64,000 bases of DNA from Vitellaria paradoxa (Eukaryota; Streptophyta; Magnoliopsida; Ericales; Sapotaceae). Within the stretch, counting starts at the first letter, position 1; every line of letters starts with the position of its first letter. The stretch spans positions 41,069,677-41,133,676 of the forward strand of contig CM034238.1 in the NCBI GenBank assembly GCA_019916065.1. Direction: 5' to 3'. The translations under genes and the position numbers were made by a program. Below are positions 50,201-61,200 of the stretch, piece by piece. Below the pieces are notes generated by a model, which made no database searches, had not been told where the DNA came from, and saw only the letters and a program-made list of their open reading frames with translations.

Positions 50201-51893
50201 CAGCTCCTGATGTGGCTGGCAGAGAGTTCACAAGAACTTCCTTGACTACCAAGGCAGACACAATATATTCTTTCCCACCCATATCACGAATGAGTTCTTT
50301 AGGACTAATGAAGTTCAACCCTTTTTTACTTATCACTTCTTTTCCTTTGCTAGAATTAGCCTGTTTTGGAGGAAGAGGCTTGAGATGAATTTTCTTGTTA
50401 TTAAACATAAAGGAGCATGAATTGAACGGCCATAAAGAGTGACATCTAAATGAAACAACCATGGCCTTCCCAAAATAACATGGCCTACATCCATAGAAAT
50501 CACATCACACCAAATTTTGTCTTTATGATCAAGGAACTGAATAGGCATCTGACAACGCGCTTTTACTGTTATGGATGAGGCATCTACCCAAGAAACATTA
50601 TATGGGTGAGGGTGGGGAATAGTTTGAAGTCCTAGATGGGCAATTATACTTGAAGATATTGCATTGATGCAATTGCCACTATTCATTGATCTTAGTATAA
50701 GTGTGAAATATGGCATGACAATGCCAGTTTTCGTCTCTCGAGCATGCGTAAGGGTACACTGAACTACACCCATTCGAGGATTGCTAGATGCGAGTTGTCT
50801 CTCTCCTACATTAGAGGAAATGGTCCTAAGACATCCTACAAAATTTTCCTCGTACTCTTCATCCACATCTTCAAATTCCTCCACGTTGGGTTCGTATACT
50901 TGCTCCTCTACTGACTCATCACCCTTGACTCTCTCGTCCTCCCCAATAACTAGATCTCGGGAGGGACAGCTAGCAGATACGTGCCCAAAACCGGGACACT
51001 TAAAACATTGGACTCAAGTGTTATTTCTAGGATCTTCAAGTAAGTTACCTTCATTCTTATTATCTTTCATAATCTGGGTACTAGGAGGTGGTCCCAAAAC
51101 AGACATAGTGTTTGATAAGGAAGGGCGGTTATTAGGGGGGCGACTGTCATTGCGCTTTGCAAATTGAGGCTTAACTACTAGTTCATAGTTCTGGACTAGA
51201 GTGTACGTCTTGTATAGAGTGGTGATTCTCCTAAGGACAACCTCTCTTCGCAGCTCATCATTCAGACTATGCCTAAGCTGACTTAAAGTAACAGCCTCAT
51301 CCTCTTGAACATTACATCTCATCAGGAGTTCATCAAATTGGGTTATGTAATCTTTCGCTAGCCTATTACCTTGTCGGATATCATTCCATTGATCTAGCAA
51401 ATTGCCATGATAAGACAAGGGCAAATACTTGCGCTTAAGTCTCACTTTCTTCTCCTCTCAATCTATAACCGGGGGTTCATGAGGCCTAACAAGCAAATTC
51501 TCAATACTTTTCCAATACAATTGGGTACTCCCTGTCGGTTTCATTTTAGCAAATCAACAATTTATCTCTTCAAAAAACTGCTACCACATAAAGAAACGGT
51601 CCAGGTCTTTCAACCATTTGGTGAACACCCAAGGATCTAGGCATCCATCAAAAGTCGGGGTTCTACTTTGACTTGTTCATTAATTTATCATCATTACGCT
51701 CTGGTGACCTGTCATTCCTACGATGTGGCACTAGTTCTCTATTAGGATTCCTAGGCCTAGTGTGTTTCTCGAGTATGGCCACCCTAGTGTTTAGTCTTTG
51801 AATAGTTTCAGTGAGGTCCGCTAATTGGGTTTGCAATTGGTCGTCTGCCATAGTGCTAGAGGATGTCAGTGTGCAACCATTACATAATTGCAT
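47280..51893 (-). pseudogene. Chromovirus gag-pol, multiply broken
   Basis: Gag N-terminus 51893-51663 (MADDQLQTQLADL) and core 51445-51014. A CX2CX4HX4C zinc knuckle lies at about 51005-50960 (CFKCPGFGHVSASC) with a TGA three codons before it. The protease near 50690 reads MNSGNCIN, with N for the catalytic D. Reverse transcriptase spans 50250-49533, with a stop before VMPFGLS, and its YxDD box reads VYFHDTLIY (H for the first D). RNase H spans 49341-49135. Integrase 48420-48025 keeps VSIDFALGLP and TDRDAHF but has K where the third catalytic residue (E) is expected, in TDGQVKVINR. An FLVRWVGRPDSDCTW chromodomain-like tail lies near 47410-47365. Stops and frameshifts occur throughout. Confidence 0.88.
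48956..49095. repeat. Direct duplication inside RNase H region
   Basis: CTCGTTCGGGAGTAAATAAT...GCGCTAATAGTGTAAGGCTT is repeated about 68 bp apart (about 48960 and 49027), each followed by ACCAC and CATAAA. It is an extra lesion in the chromovirus pol. Confidence 0.85.
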
Positions 51894-52658
51894 ACAAAGA
51901 TTCTATGACTAAACTTGTTGATATCAATAATGACTCAAGCAAACCATTACTAATATAAACCTAAACTGTTTATATGTAAAGGCACATAAAACTCTATATG
52001 TTGATTAGATTATAAGACAACTCGAACAAGGTGCGAGCAATAGTTCTGTTTACCTTTTTTTTTTTTTTTTAAAAGCAGGGGATCAATACGGAAAGAAAGA
52101 AATAAATAAACGTTCTCTTTCACTTTTAAGAAACAAAGGGAAAAGTAGGGAAGGATAATAAAAAATTAGGATGGAACAAATGTGGGTAGGGGGATCAATG
52201 TAGGGAAAATAGAATGAGTGTTGGAATGGGTGGAGCCACAATGCACATTAACTCAATTAATTGCTAAAATAGAGAATAGTTAATAATACTAAAAATATAA
52301 TGGAACAAAGTTACCGTTCGAATTGAGAATCGAGAGTGCACTAGTGGTTCTTGAACCGAGAGGTGGTTTGGAGTATTTCGGACTTCACTAGAAAAGTCGC
52401 CGGAGGTCATCGATTGGTTGCTAGAGGTCACCAGGGTCGCTTGCGAGGTCGCCGGAAGAGTCGTTGGAAGTCGCCGGAGGTAGGTGGTGCCGTTGGTGGG
52501 GTTCACTAGAGTTCAATATAGCTAGAAATGTATGAAAGCATATTCAAAGGGCTTGAGGGCGTGTAGGGCGATTGCGACGACTACGGCTTTTTTTTTTTTT
52601 TCTGTATTGCTCTGGCTGTTCAATAGTGATGGAGATTGAAAAAGTTTGAAGGATCTTT

Positions 52659-52670
52659 GCTTTGATACCA
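52659..52670 (-). other. Primer-binding site of the chromovirus
   Basis: Minus strand TGGTATCAAAGC, four bases inside the 5' LTR, fits the 3' end of plant initiator tRNA-Met with one mismatch. Confidence 0.85.
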
Positions 52671-52674
52671 AAGT

Positions 52675-53037
52675 TGACGTAGGATTATAGAGGAGGAGAA
52701 GAAGAAGAAGAAGAAGAAGAAGAATATGAGAAGAATGAGAGGGAGAAGAGCAGCCGTAGGAAAGAAACACTAATTAGAAATTATTCATTTAATCAATAAT
52801 GTTTTGTTAACTTAATTAGGGTTTAAATAAAAAAATTTATGGGTCTAGCAAAAAGGCCTAAAATAAAATAAACCTAATACTAAAATAGCTCAAAAACAAA
52901 TGGGTCTAAAATAATAAATAAAATAAAACCTAATTAACTAAGATAAATATTAATAATCAGTCAATAATAATAATGGTTAGGATTCTTTAGCCTAACGTCC
53001 ATACACACGTCCATGTCGTCTATTAGTGTCTGCACCA
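52675..53037 (-). repeat. 5' LTR of the chromovirus
   Basis: Plus strand TGACGTAGGATTATAG to GTCTGCACCA. It carries a GAA microsatellite (about 52692-52725), longer than in the partner LTR. Confidence 0.9.
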
Positions 53038-53042
53038 CATCC

Positions 53043-54840
53043 CTTGTACCTACCATCAATGTGTGAAGGCCATATGGAACAAGAAAGTCATAGTTGTTAA
53101 TGCATCCCACAAGCCATTTCAGGTGGATGAAACATACATGGCGAATGCAATATTTTACTCAAAAGGAAGCGAGAGCCTACCACCTATCCCACTTTGGGGA
53201 TTCCTATGCGCAAGTGACCTGAAGAGGAGCCAAGCACTCGGAATCATAAGAAATGCCAAAGGAGTTATAGCGCGGCAAATTCTTACATGGTTAGATACAA
53301 GTGGACAGATGGGAAAGTGATCTACTGTTTATGACAATATGAGAGGTTGGAATCCTTAACAAGAAATTTGACCTTCTAGAGCTTGATGACTCATGGAATG
53401 AGAAATGTTACTCCTTGATGACTTTCTCAACTGCCTCTAGAGGGAAGAAAAATAAGGGAAAGAAGTTCAAGGAGTTGCTCGAAGAAGAGGAAGAAGTAAT
53501 GGAAGTATCTCAGGATCCAAAAGCTGAAGTACGAGCTGCCCTAGAATGTTTGGAAGATGGCCCACACCCATAGAAGCAGGAGTTGGAAGAAATCAACTTG
53601 ACCAAAGAAGGGAGCCCCCGCGGCCCATCTTCATATGCAAGGGCTTACTCCCGAAGGAGAAGGAAGAACTATTGACTTAGATAACAGAGTATTCAGATGT
53701 TTTTGCATGGACATATTTCAAGATGTCGGGTCTAGATACAACTATTATCATGCATCGCCTCAATGTTGTCTCTAATGCCAGATCTATCAAGCAGGGAGTC
53801 AGATTCCACAAACCTGAAGTAGAACTTAAAATCAAGGAAGAGTGGAAAAACTTTTGGCGGCAAAGTTCATTGACAGCATTTAACATCCCGCGTAGTTATT
53901 AGGCATTGTGTCTGTGGTGAAAAAAAAGGACAAATTTAGGTTTGTGTGGACTTTTGAGATTTGAATAAGTCTTGTCCTAAAGATGCATTCTCCTTGCCAA
54001 GCATTAATTGTCTAATAGATTCTACGGTGGGGCATCACATGTTTTCCTTTATATATGGGTTTAGCATATACAATTAAATAAAGATTGCCCCTGAGGTTGC
54101 CTATAAGACCACCTTTAGGACTCCTATTATTAATTTCTTCTACATGGTCATGCCATTCGGTTTAAAAAACAAGGGAGCAACTTACCAAAGGGCCATGACA
54201 GCAATATTCCATATGACATGTTTTATAAATGTCTGGAATTCTACATTGACGATATGGTGGTTACAACATGTCAAGGAGCCTCCCACTTTGAAGACTTGGA
54301 AGGGTTTTCGATAGATGCTGTAAGTATAGGCCAAAGATGAATTTGCTCAAATGTGCTTTTGGAGTAACCATGGGGGAAGGTCTTAGGATGTGTGGTACAC
54401 CGCAATGGGGTTGATGCAGATCCAGCCAGAGTGGTGGCAATTAAAGAAATGCCATACACAACCAACCATACCTACGGAGGTTCATTCTTGCCATGGTTGA
54501 AGTAACCCATCCTTTCAATTGTTTACTAAAGAAAGGGATGGAATTCGGATGGGGAGAAGATCATCAGTAATCATTTGAGGAAGCTAAGAAGACCTCAACA
54601 TCCCCACTTATCATGGCACCACCCTAGCCTGGGAAACTTTTGCTACTCTACTTGATGTCCATTGACAAATCAATGAGGGCACTATTTGCTCAGGAAGTAG
54701 AAAGACAGGAAGTATCGGTTGTCTCGGTTGATATTGTGAACCATGATGGGGATACCAGGTTGCTACCTCCTCTTATGCAATTACATGAACTCTTGGAGCA
54801 GCTTAAGCATCCACTCTGGCCGTGGCCTGGAGATTGAATG
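53043..54840 (+). pseudogene. Tat-like Ty3 protease-to-reverse-transcriptase remnants
   Basis: Continues the split element: HQCVKAIWNKKVIVVNASHK and PFQVDETYMANAIFYS at about 53050-53165; then EYSDVFAWTYFKMSGLD near 53690 (start of reverse transcriptase); YKTTFRTPIINFFYMVMPFG near 54100; and scattered downstream pieces. Stops are frequent and no integrase is recognisable. Confidence 0.7.
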
Positions 54841-55892
54841 TAGAGTTTATGGTTTCAGCTCGTTGGAGTTTAGTTTTCTCAATCAATGAGAACGATGCGA
54901 ATCTAAAGTTTATTTTATTTTAGAAAAGATTAATCGTAAAATTCTTCATGTATTCTGCTTGCATTGAGTGGTTTGTTCCCATTGGACCAGTTGTGAGGTT
55001 TGGTGAAGGCGTGTTGATGTGCCTACCAATATGCTTCCGTAATTGGAAGTTATTGAGGTGGACCCTTTTTCTAGATTAGTTGAGGCACAAGTCCCTTGAG
55101 GAAATGAATGAGCACTTTGATGAACCTTTATCTTTAGCCCCTGAACTAGAAGTCCCTCATGGTTTTGAGTGGGCTCCTAGGTATTGCGTCTGACCTAAGC
55201 ATTGCTAGAGGTCTTCAGGGAAGCCTGGAGATTGCCTTAGAGGGCCTAAGTCTTACTGATGAGTGGTCTAGCAACGGGAGCTGTTGGTTGGGGAAGATGC
55301 TTGAGCCCAAGGTTGTAAGCATGTGGCTTGAGCTGGCAATGTGGTGTCCCCAACCAGAGGGATGCTTGGCCAAGCTAAGTGGGTGTCCAAATATAGGGGA
55401 GATAATAAGTAATGCCTTTAGAAGATTGAGAGGCTCAAGGATAAGATGTGGCATACATAATCCTTGGCCGTCTGGCTCAATCCTGGAGGAGGAATGTGTG
55501 GAGAACCACTGCAGGTTAATGTATCACCTGTGGAGGTGGACAGGTGGGACCCGTTTAGGAAATACTAGGTGCTATGGCAGTGAAGTGGCAAACCATAAGG
55601 GAAAGGCAGTACAAGTACCTATGCTTCAAGTTCCTAAATTTTGAGGACTAAGTTCTCTAATTGTCTTGACTTGTGGATTTAGCAACATTGAGTAAACCAC
55701 GTTATGTCTCAGTGCAGTGTGACTTCTTGATATATATTCAATTCGTTGTTAGCTGGATAATTACTTCCTCGGTTCTTGTAAGTATGCAGCAAATTAGTTG
55801 GATATGGGTTGCATATTTCTGAGAGTGGTTGACAGGTGTTATTTTTTACACTCAAGTGTAGCAGTGTTACATTTTTCTTCTTCTGGTATCTT

Positions 55893-56020
55893 TATTGTGA
55901 CCATCAAGCTCAATCAGTCCATGATATTCTTGTAGATTAAAAGTACAATTCGGTCACTGTGACCATCTCGCTCAACCACTCCCTGATATTCTTGTAGAAT
56001 AAGAAGTACAATTCAGTTTG
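55893..56020. repeat. Tandem duplication, about 65-bp unit
   Basis: TGTGACCATCAAGCTCAATCA...TGATATTCTTGTAGATTAAA...AGTACAATTCGGT is repeated with changes (starts near 55897 and 55959). Confidence 0.75.
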
Positions 56021-56752
56021 TAGTTCTAGGAAAATGATGATAATAACCAAGCATATGTGTACCATATTTGTACAATCAGATACACCTAGAAAGTTGATAT
56101 GCGTGGGCCATGCAAGTGAAGTTTATCCTTTCGGTCTTTTCTCGTGTGAAAATCCTAATCACCTTTAGAAATTTTCCATGTCTGCAATTGGTTGCTGAGT
56201 CAGATTATTAAAGAATGGAAGCTCGGTTTTTATGCAGAACCATAATTGTCTTCTATTCTCACCACAGTGCTAGCTTCTTGGATTATGAGACATCTTGTGT
56301 ATCTTTTCCTTCTCACTTTCTTTAAATTCCCAAAAGATAGAAGCATTGTGCCACATTTTCCTAGCTATGCAAAATGTGATGTTGTGTTGCCTGCTGTCTT
56401 GGCCCCCCGCGTTTTGGAATACTTACCTTGAAAAGTAGAAAAACGTGTGTCTTGGGACGTAGGAGCTGTCTAATATCTTCAAGGAGATGGTTTTAATTAT
56501 ACTATTCTACTCCTGTATACTCCTTTATTTCCTACCAAGATAATTATGCAAGCATATTTCAGGATCTTGTACTATGCTTAAAACTGGGGAAGTTGTCAAT
56601 TGCCACTGCTAAATTCTTACTTTTGGGAAGTAACCTGTGATACATCCTAGGTTCACGGGCATAAAACAAGACTTCTTCCATCTTCTGGATGAATTCCTTC
56701 ACTTAAATACTTTTAAGTTGCAACTTTCTACTGTTACTGACTGGTCACAACA

Positions 56753-56905
56753 ACGAACTATATTTTAATGGAGCTACGTTGAAACTTGTGCATCCATCAG
56801 GAGCTTCTTCCTAGAAAGGATCCAGACAAACGAACTATATTTCGATGGAATTATGTTGAACTTGAAACTTGTGTGTCCACCAGGAGCTTCTTTCCTACAA
56901 GGGAT
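56753..56905. repeat. Tandem duplication, about 77-bp unit
   Basis: AACGAACTATATTTTAATGG...GAAACTTGTGCATCCATCAG plus GAGCTTCTTCCTA is repeated with changes and one small gap (starts near 56753 and 56828). Confidence 0.75.
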
Positions 56906-58091
56906 TGTTTTAATATCTGTTTATCCTTCTGCAATTGGAAACACGAGCATATTAGCTCATTTGTTTTCTGCAATAGAAATTTTATTGAAGACAATACTTT
57001 TTGGGCTTATGTCCAGTATTCCAACAAAGGAAACATACACATAATTGCTAGTGAATTATGTCTAGATAGAAGATGGAGCATTAATTGTAAAACATGATTG
57101 TGTCAACCCTAAGCAATTTGGCCATATCTCATACCTTATTGGGCAAGATATTAGGAGATAACGAAACATCAGCCCAATTTGCTACAATATCAGGTGAGAT
57201 TTAAGGTAACGAGATATTGGCCCAATTTGCTATTTGACCTTTTTGAAATCTCTAATTAGCTAATCGTAACGTTTCATCCGCTACCTCACCATGATGCGAC
57301 GCCTTGTGTAGTTGTCGTGACTGCGACTTTGAATCATGTTCTGAAGATACCTATTGGTCTTAGAAGTGCATGCAATTGCATGGAAAAGACTGGTGTTCGT
57401 TTGAAGCTAATCCATAGGTTCCTGCAAGATAGAGAATCACTAATTCAGCAGCTATGGTTGTGTATTTTTATTTTTTTTTATTTTTTACTGCATGGGAACA
57501 TCAACAAAGGCTCTCTTTATAGCAAGGTTTGCTATAAGTTGCAACTGTGTATTTATTCGGCATCAAACTAAGTTCCAATCATGTTTTTTTGTTTTCATGT
57601 GAAGAACTTACTCCAAAAACAGAAGAATATTCTGATAAACCTAGTAGTCTATGGTTCTGAGCATTTTGATGGAATTTCAACTCCTTTGACTTAAAGGAAT
57701 ACAGAAAAAATAGAAATTTTGTGTTGTGAAGGACCCTGGTGATTGAAATTGCATTCTAAAGAGTATGTATAGGCCCACATAAAGAGATTGTCTTTCCAGT
57801 GCAGAAATCTGGTTTTTTGGCACTTTCAAATGTGGATAAAAACTTTATGACTTTTGGTCTTTTCTCACTTCAGCTCTAAGCAACTTTGTGACAAGTTTGG
57901 TTTCACTAGATGTTTCACATGTTGGTCACCTCTGTGTTTATGAAATGTTATATGTCATTGTCTATTGCAGTTCTTTCAGTATTATATGAAAGCCAAGCTG
58001 AACGTTTGTCCTTTTATTCCCTTGGCATTTTCCTTTTTTTGGCAGAACTATCATATTATAATTTATTAGGGAATCAGGGTTTGGTGACTTT

Positions 58092-58281
58092 AGTTGAAGA
58101 AGAGAATAAGAGAGAATTGAATACATTCTCCCTTCTCAACTATATTATTTATATGCTAAAGTCTTACAATTCAAATAAGGAAATTACAATCAAATAGGAA
58201 AAAGAAATTAAGACTGATTACAAGAAAATAGGAAATAGAATAAACTAAGGAGATTTCCCGAATATTCTTGATATTCTAACA
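58092..58281 (-). repeat. 3' LTR of the copia element
   Basis: Begins AGTTGAAGAAGAG and ends TTCTAACA on the plus strand, so the element-sense ends are TG...CT, not the usual TG...CA. Confidence 0.9.
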
Positions 58282-58296
58282 CGCCCCCTCAAGCTG
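58282..58296 (-). other. Polypurine tract of the copia element
   Basis: On the minus strand TTGAGGGGGCGTG abuts the 3' LTR, a typical plant copia tract. Confidence 0.8.
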
Positions 58297-61200
58297 GAGC
58301 ATATAAATCGAAAATGCCCAGCTTGGATAAAAGAGTGTGAAACAAAGGTCGTGGTAGCGGTTTGGTAAGAAGCTCTGCCAATTGCGAAAAGGATCGAACA
58401 AATGGAGTAGTCAACTCTTTGTGAAGCAACAAATCACGAATAAAGTGACAGTCAACTTCAATATGCTTCGTGCGCTCATGAAACACAGGATTATTGGTAA
58501 TGAAGATGGCTGCCTGATTGTCACAATGCATAGCTATAGGGGCAGGAATATCAAGACCAAAATCATGTAGAAGAGAGCGGACCCAGAGCATCTCCGAGGC
58601 AGTATGGGCCATGGCACGATACTCAGCCTCAACACTTGAACGAGCTACAACCTGCTATTTTTTACTACGCCAAGTAACCAAATTACCACCAATAAAGGTA
58701 CAATATCCTAAGGTTGAGCGCCGATCAACTCGATTGCCAGCCTAATCCGCATCACTATAACCAGTGATAGATAGGGAAGAAGAAGGACGATATAGAAGGC
58801 CACGAGCAGGAGCTTGTTTCAAATATCTGAGAATTCGGCAAACAGCCTTGTAATGTGGACGACGAGGATTATGCATAAATTGGTTGACCACTCCCACAAC
58901 CTAGGTGATATCGGGACGAGTAATAGTGAGATAAATAAGTTTCCCCACAAGGCGACGATAATGACTTACATCAGAGAAGGGTTCACCCGAAGTAGCATCC
59001 AATTTAGTAGAAAAGTCCATAGGAGTGTCAGCAGGACGAGCACCTAGAAGGCCAGTGTCCAGTGGCGGAGCCACGTTAGGGCAAGGGGGGGCAAGTGACC
59101 CCCCTGAATTTTTGATGTTAAATTACAAAAATACCCTTGGCATTTTATTTTTAATTGAAAAATAAATGAATTCAAAGTTAGGTTATATTGGTCTTATTTA
59201 AAAACTAAGATAAATTCAAAAATTTTCAACATAAAAAGAGTTTATAAAAATTAAACCCAAGTATTTTTTTGAAATAAAATATATTGTTCTATTACACTAT
59301 TCAATATTTTTGTGTATAATATCAAAAAATATAATATATAACATAATAAATTCTATAAACAATAAAAACTTAATAATAATTATATTTTTTTAAGTAATGA
59401 TAGATATCTTATTAAATCTCAGATACTGTTAAAATAACTAGTTAAACCATTAAATTGAAAAAAGTATAATTAACGATTTAATGTTCAAGAATAATTTTAT
59501 CTCTCCCTAAAAGCGATATTATTTTTCTCCTACTCTTAGTCTGAAGATAACTTATTATTCCCGTCTTAGATACCCGGTGCCCCCCCTGACTGAAAATTCT
59601 GGATCCGCCCCTGCCAGTGTCAGAGAGCAAATCAAGAACATACTTGCGTTGACAAAGGGAAATACCTTGGGAAGAGCATGCAATCTCAATATCGCGAAAG
59701 TAGCGAAGACGGCCAAGGTCCTTAGTATGAAATTGAGTAGATAGATATTGTTTCAAGGCTACAATACCTGAGGGATCATCACCAGAAATAATAATGTCAT
59801 CCGCATACACAATCAATACTATAGTGCCGGAAGAGGTACGACGTATGAATTCTGAATGATCAGCAGTAGAACGAGTATATCCCACAGCAAGAAGAGCAGA
59901 GCTGAAACGATCAAAAGAAGCGCGAGGAGATTGCTTCAGTCCATATAAGGCACGCTGTAAGCGACACACAAGATGTTCACTGCCAGGAATGCTATAACCA
60001 GGGGGTTGGTCCATATAGACTTCCTCCTGAAGTTCTCCATGGAGAAAAGCATTCTTAATATCATGTTGGTATAAGGGCCAAGAACGATAGACTGCAACAG
60101 CAAGAAGAATTCGAATAGAATTAAGGCGAGCAACAGGAGAGAAGGTTTTAGAGTAGTCAACACCGTATGCCTGAGTGTAACCTTTGGCAACCAATCGAGC
60201 CTTAAGACGTTCAACAGAGCCATCGGGAAGATACTTAAAATTATAAACCCAGCGACAGCCAACAGTTTGTTTCCCGATGGGAAGATGTGTGAGTTCCCAC
60301 GTCTGATTCTGATGGAGAGCATGCATTTCTTCATCCATTGTATGTTTCCACCCAGGAATAGATAAGACCTGTTTATAGAAAGTGGGAACAGAAATAGAAG
60401 AGAGAGCACAAACAAAGGAAGAGATAGAAGGAGAAAGCCGATGATAAGAAACAAAATTAGCAATGGGGTGGTGAGTGCAGGTGCGCATACCTTTCCGTAA
60501 AGCAATAGGTAACTCAGTAGATGAAGAAGAAGTAGGTACCTCAGACGAAGTGGTAGAATCAGTCGGTAAGGATAACCTTCCTATCTCGATCGCGTCGGTA
60601 AACTTGCTGTGGAGGAGCAGGAGACTCAGATATAGTGGCAGGAGCAGGAATTGGAGACGTAACAGATGGTGTGGACATTGGGGGGGGGGAATCTAAGATA
60701 GAGTCGGGAGAAGAAGAGAGAGGCAGAGGAACATATGTGGAGGATAGGGGAGCAAGAAGGGTAGGAGAAGTCGCCCCCTCACTAGAAACAATAAGATCTG
60801 AGGACAAGGAGTCTCCACAAGATGAAAAGAAAGCAGTGGACTCAAAAAAGGTAACATCAGCACTGACAAAGTAACGGCGAGAAGTGGGATGGTAACAACG
60901 ATAACCTTTTTGAGTGCGGGAATATCCTAAAAAAACACACTTACGAGAGCGAGGTGAGAGCTTATCTTGATTAGGGTCAAGAATATGAACAAATGCAACA
61001 CATCCAAAAACACGAGGAGCCAGAGAAAAGGGGGCTCGAGTTGGGTACAAAATAGAAAATGGGTATTAATTGGACAAAACTGGTGTGGTTACCTTATTAA
61101 TAAGATAGCAGGCAGTGAGGACAGCATCAGCCCAAAAAATTTTAGGAACATGCATGTGAAACATCAAAGTGCGAGCAACATCTAACAAGTGACGATGTTT

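Larger units (their letters stand above)
46904..53037 (-). mobile_element. Ty3 chromovirus-type LTR retrotransposon
   Basis: A structurally complete but coding-dead element: two LTRs (46904-47250 and 52675-53037), a 5-bp target duplication CATCC at 46899-46903 and 53038-53042, a tRNA-Met-type primer-binding site and a polypurine tract. Gag, protease, reverse transcriptase, RNase H, integrase and a chromodomain-like tail are in Ty3 order on the minus strand. The LTRs differ at many sites, so the insertion is not recent. Confidence 0.9.
44640..54900 (+). mobile_element. Old Ty3 (Tat-like) retrotransposon relic, split in two
   Basis: Plus-strand gag and pol remnants lie on both sides of the chromovirus at 46904-53037. 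The left part carries gag and the protease; the right part continues the same protease frame and then carries reverse transcriptase. No LTRs were recognised. The protease-to-linker pattern (LLGQTWLHR, then HQCVKAIW and PFQVDE) is typical of the non-chromovirus Tat/Athila group. Confidence 0.7.
54901..58086. other. Noncoding stretch between the Ty3 nest and the copia element
   Basis: No recognisable gene. An open frame at 55159-55644 (161 residues) has no motif I know and may be eroded retroelement DNA. Two short tandem duplications are listed separately. I looked on the minus strand for the missing MADS and I exons and saw none. Confidence 0.4.

Noticed and set aside
55159..55644. Open frame of 161 residues
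   Set aside because: No recognisable domain and no splice context, next to eroded retroelement DNA. It could be chance or relic.
57317..57571. Frame of 84 residues starting MTATLNHVLKIPIG
   Set aside because: No motif, AT-rich tail, and no splice sites that extend it. Not supported as a gene.
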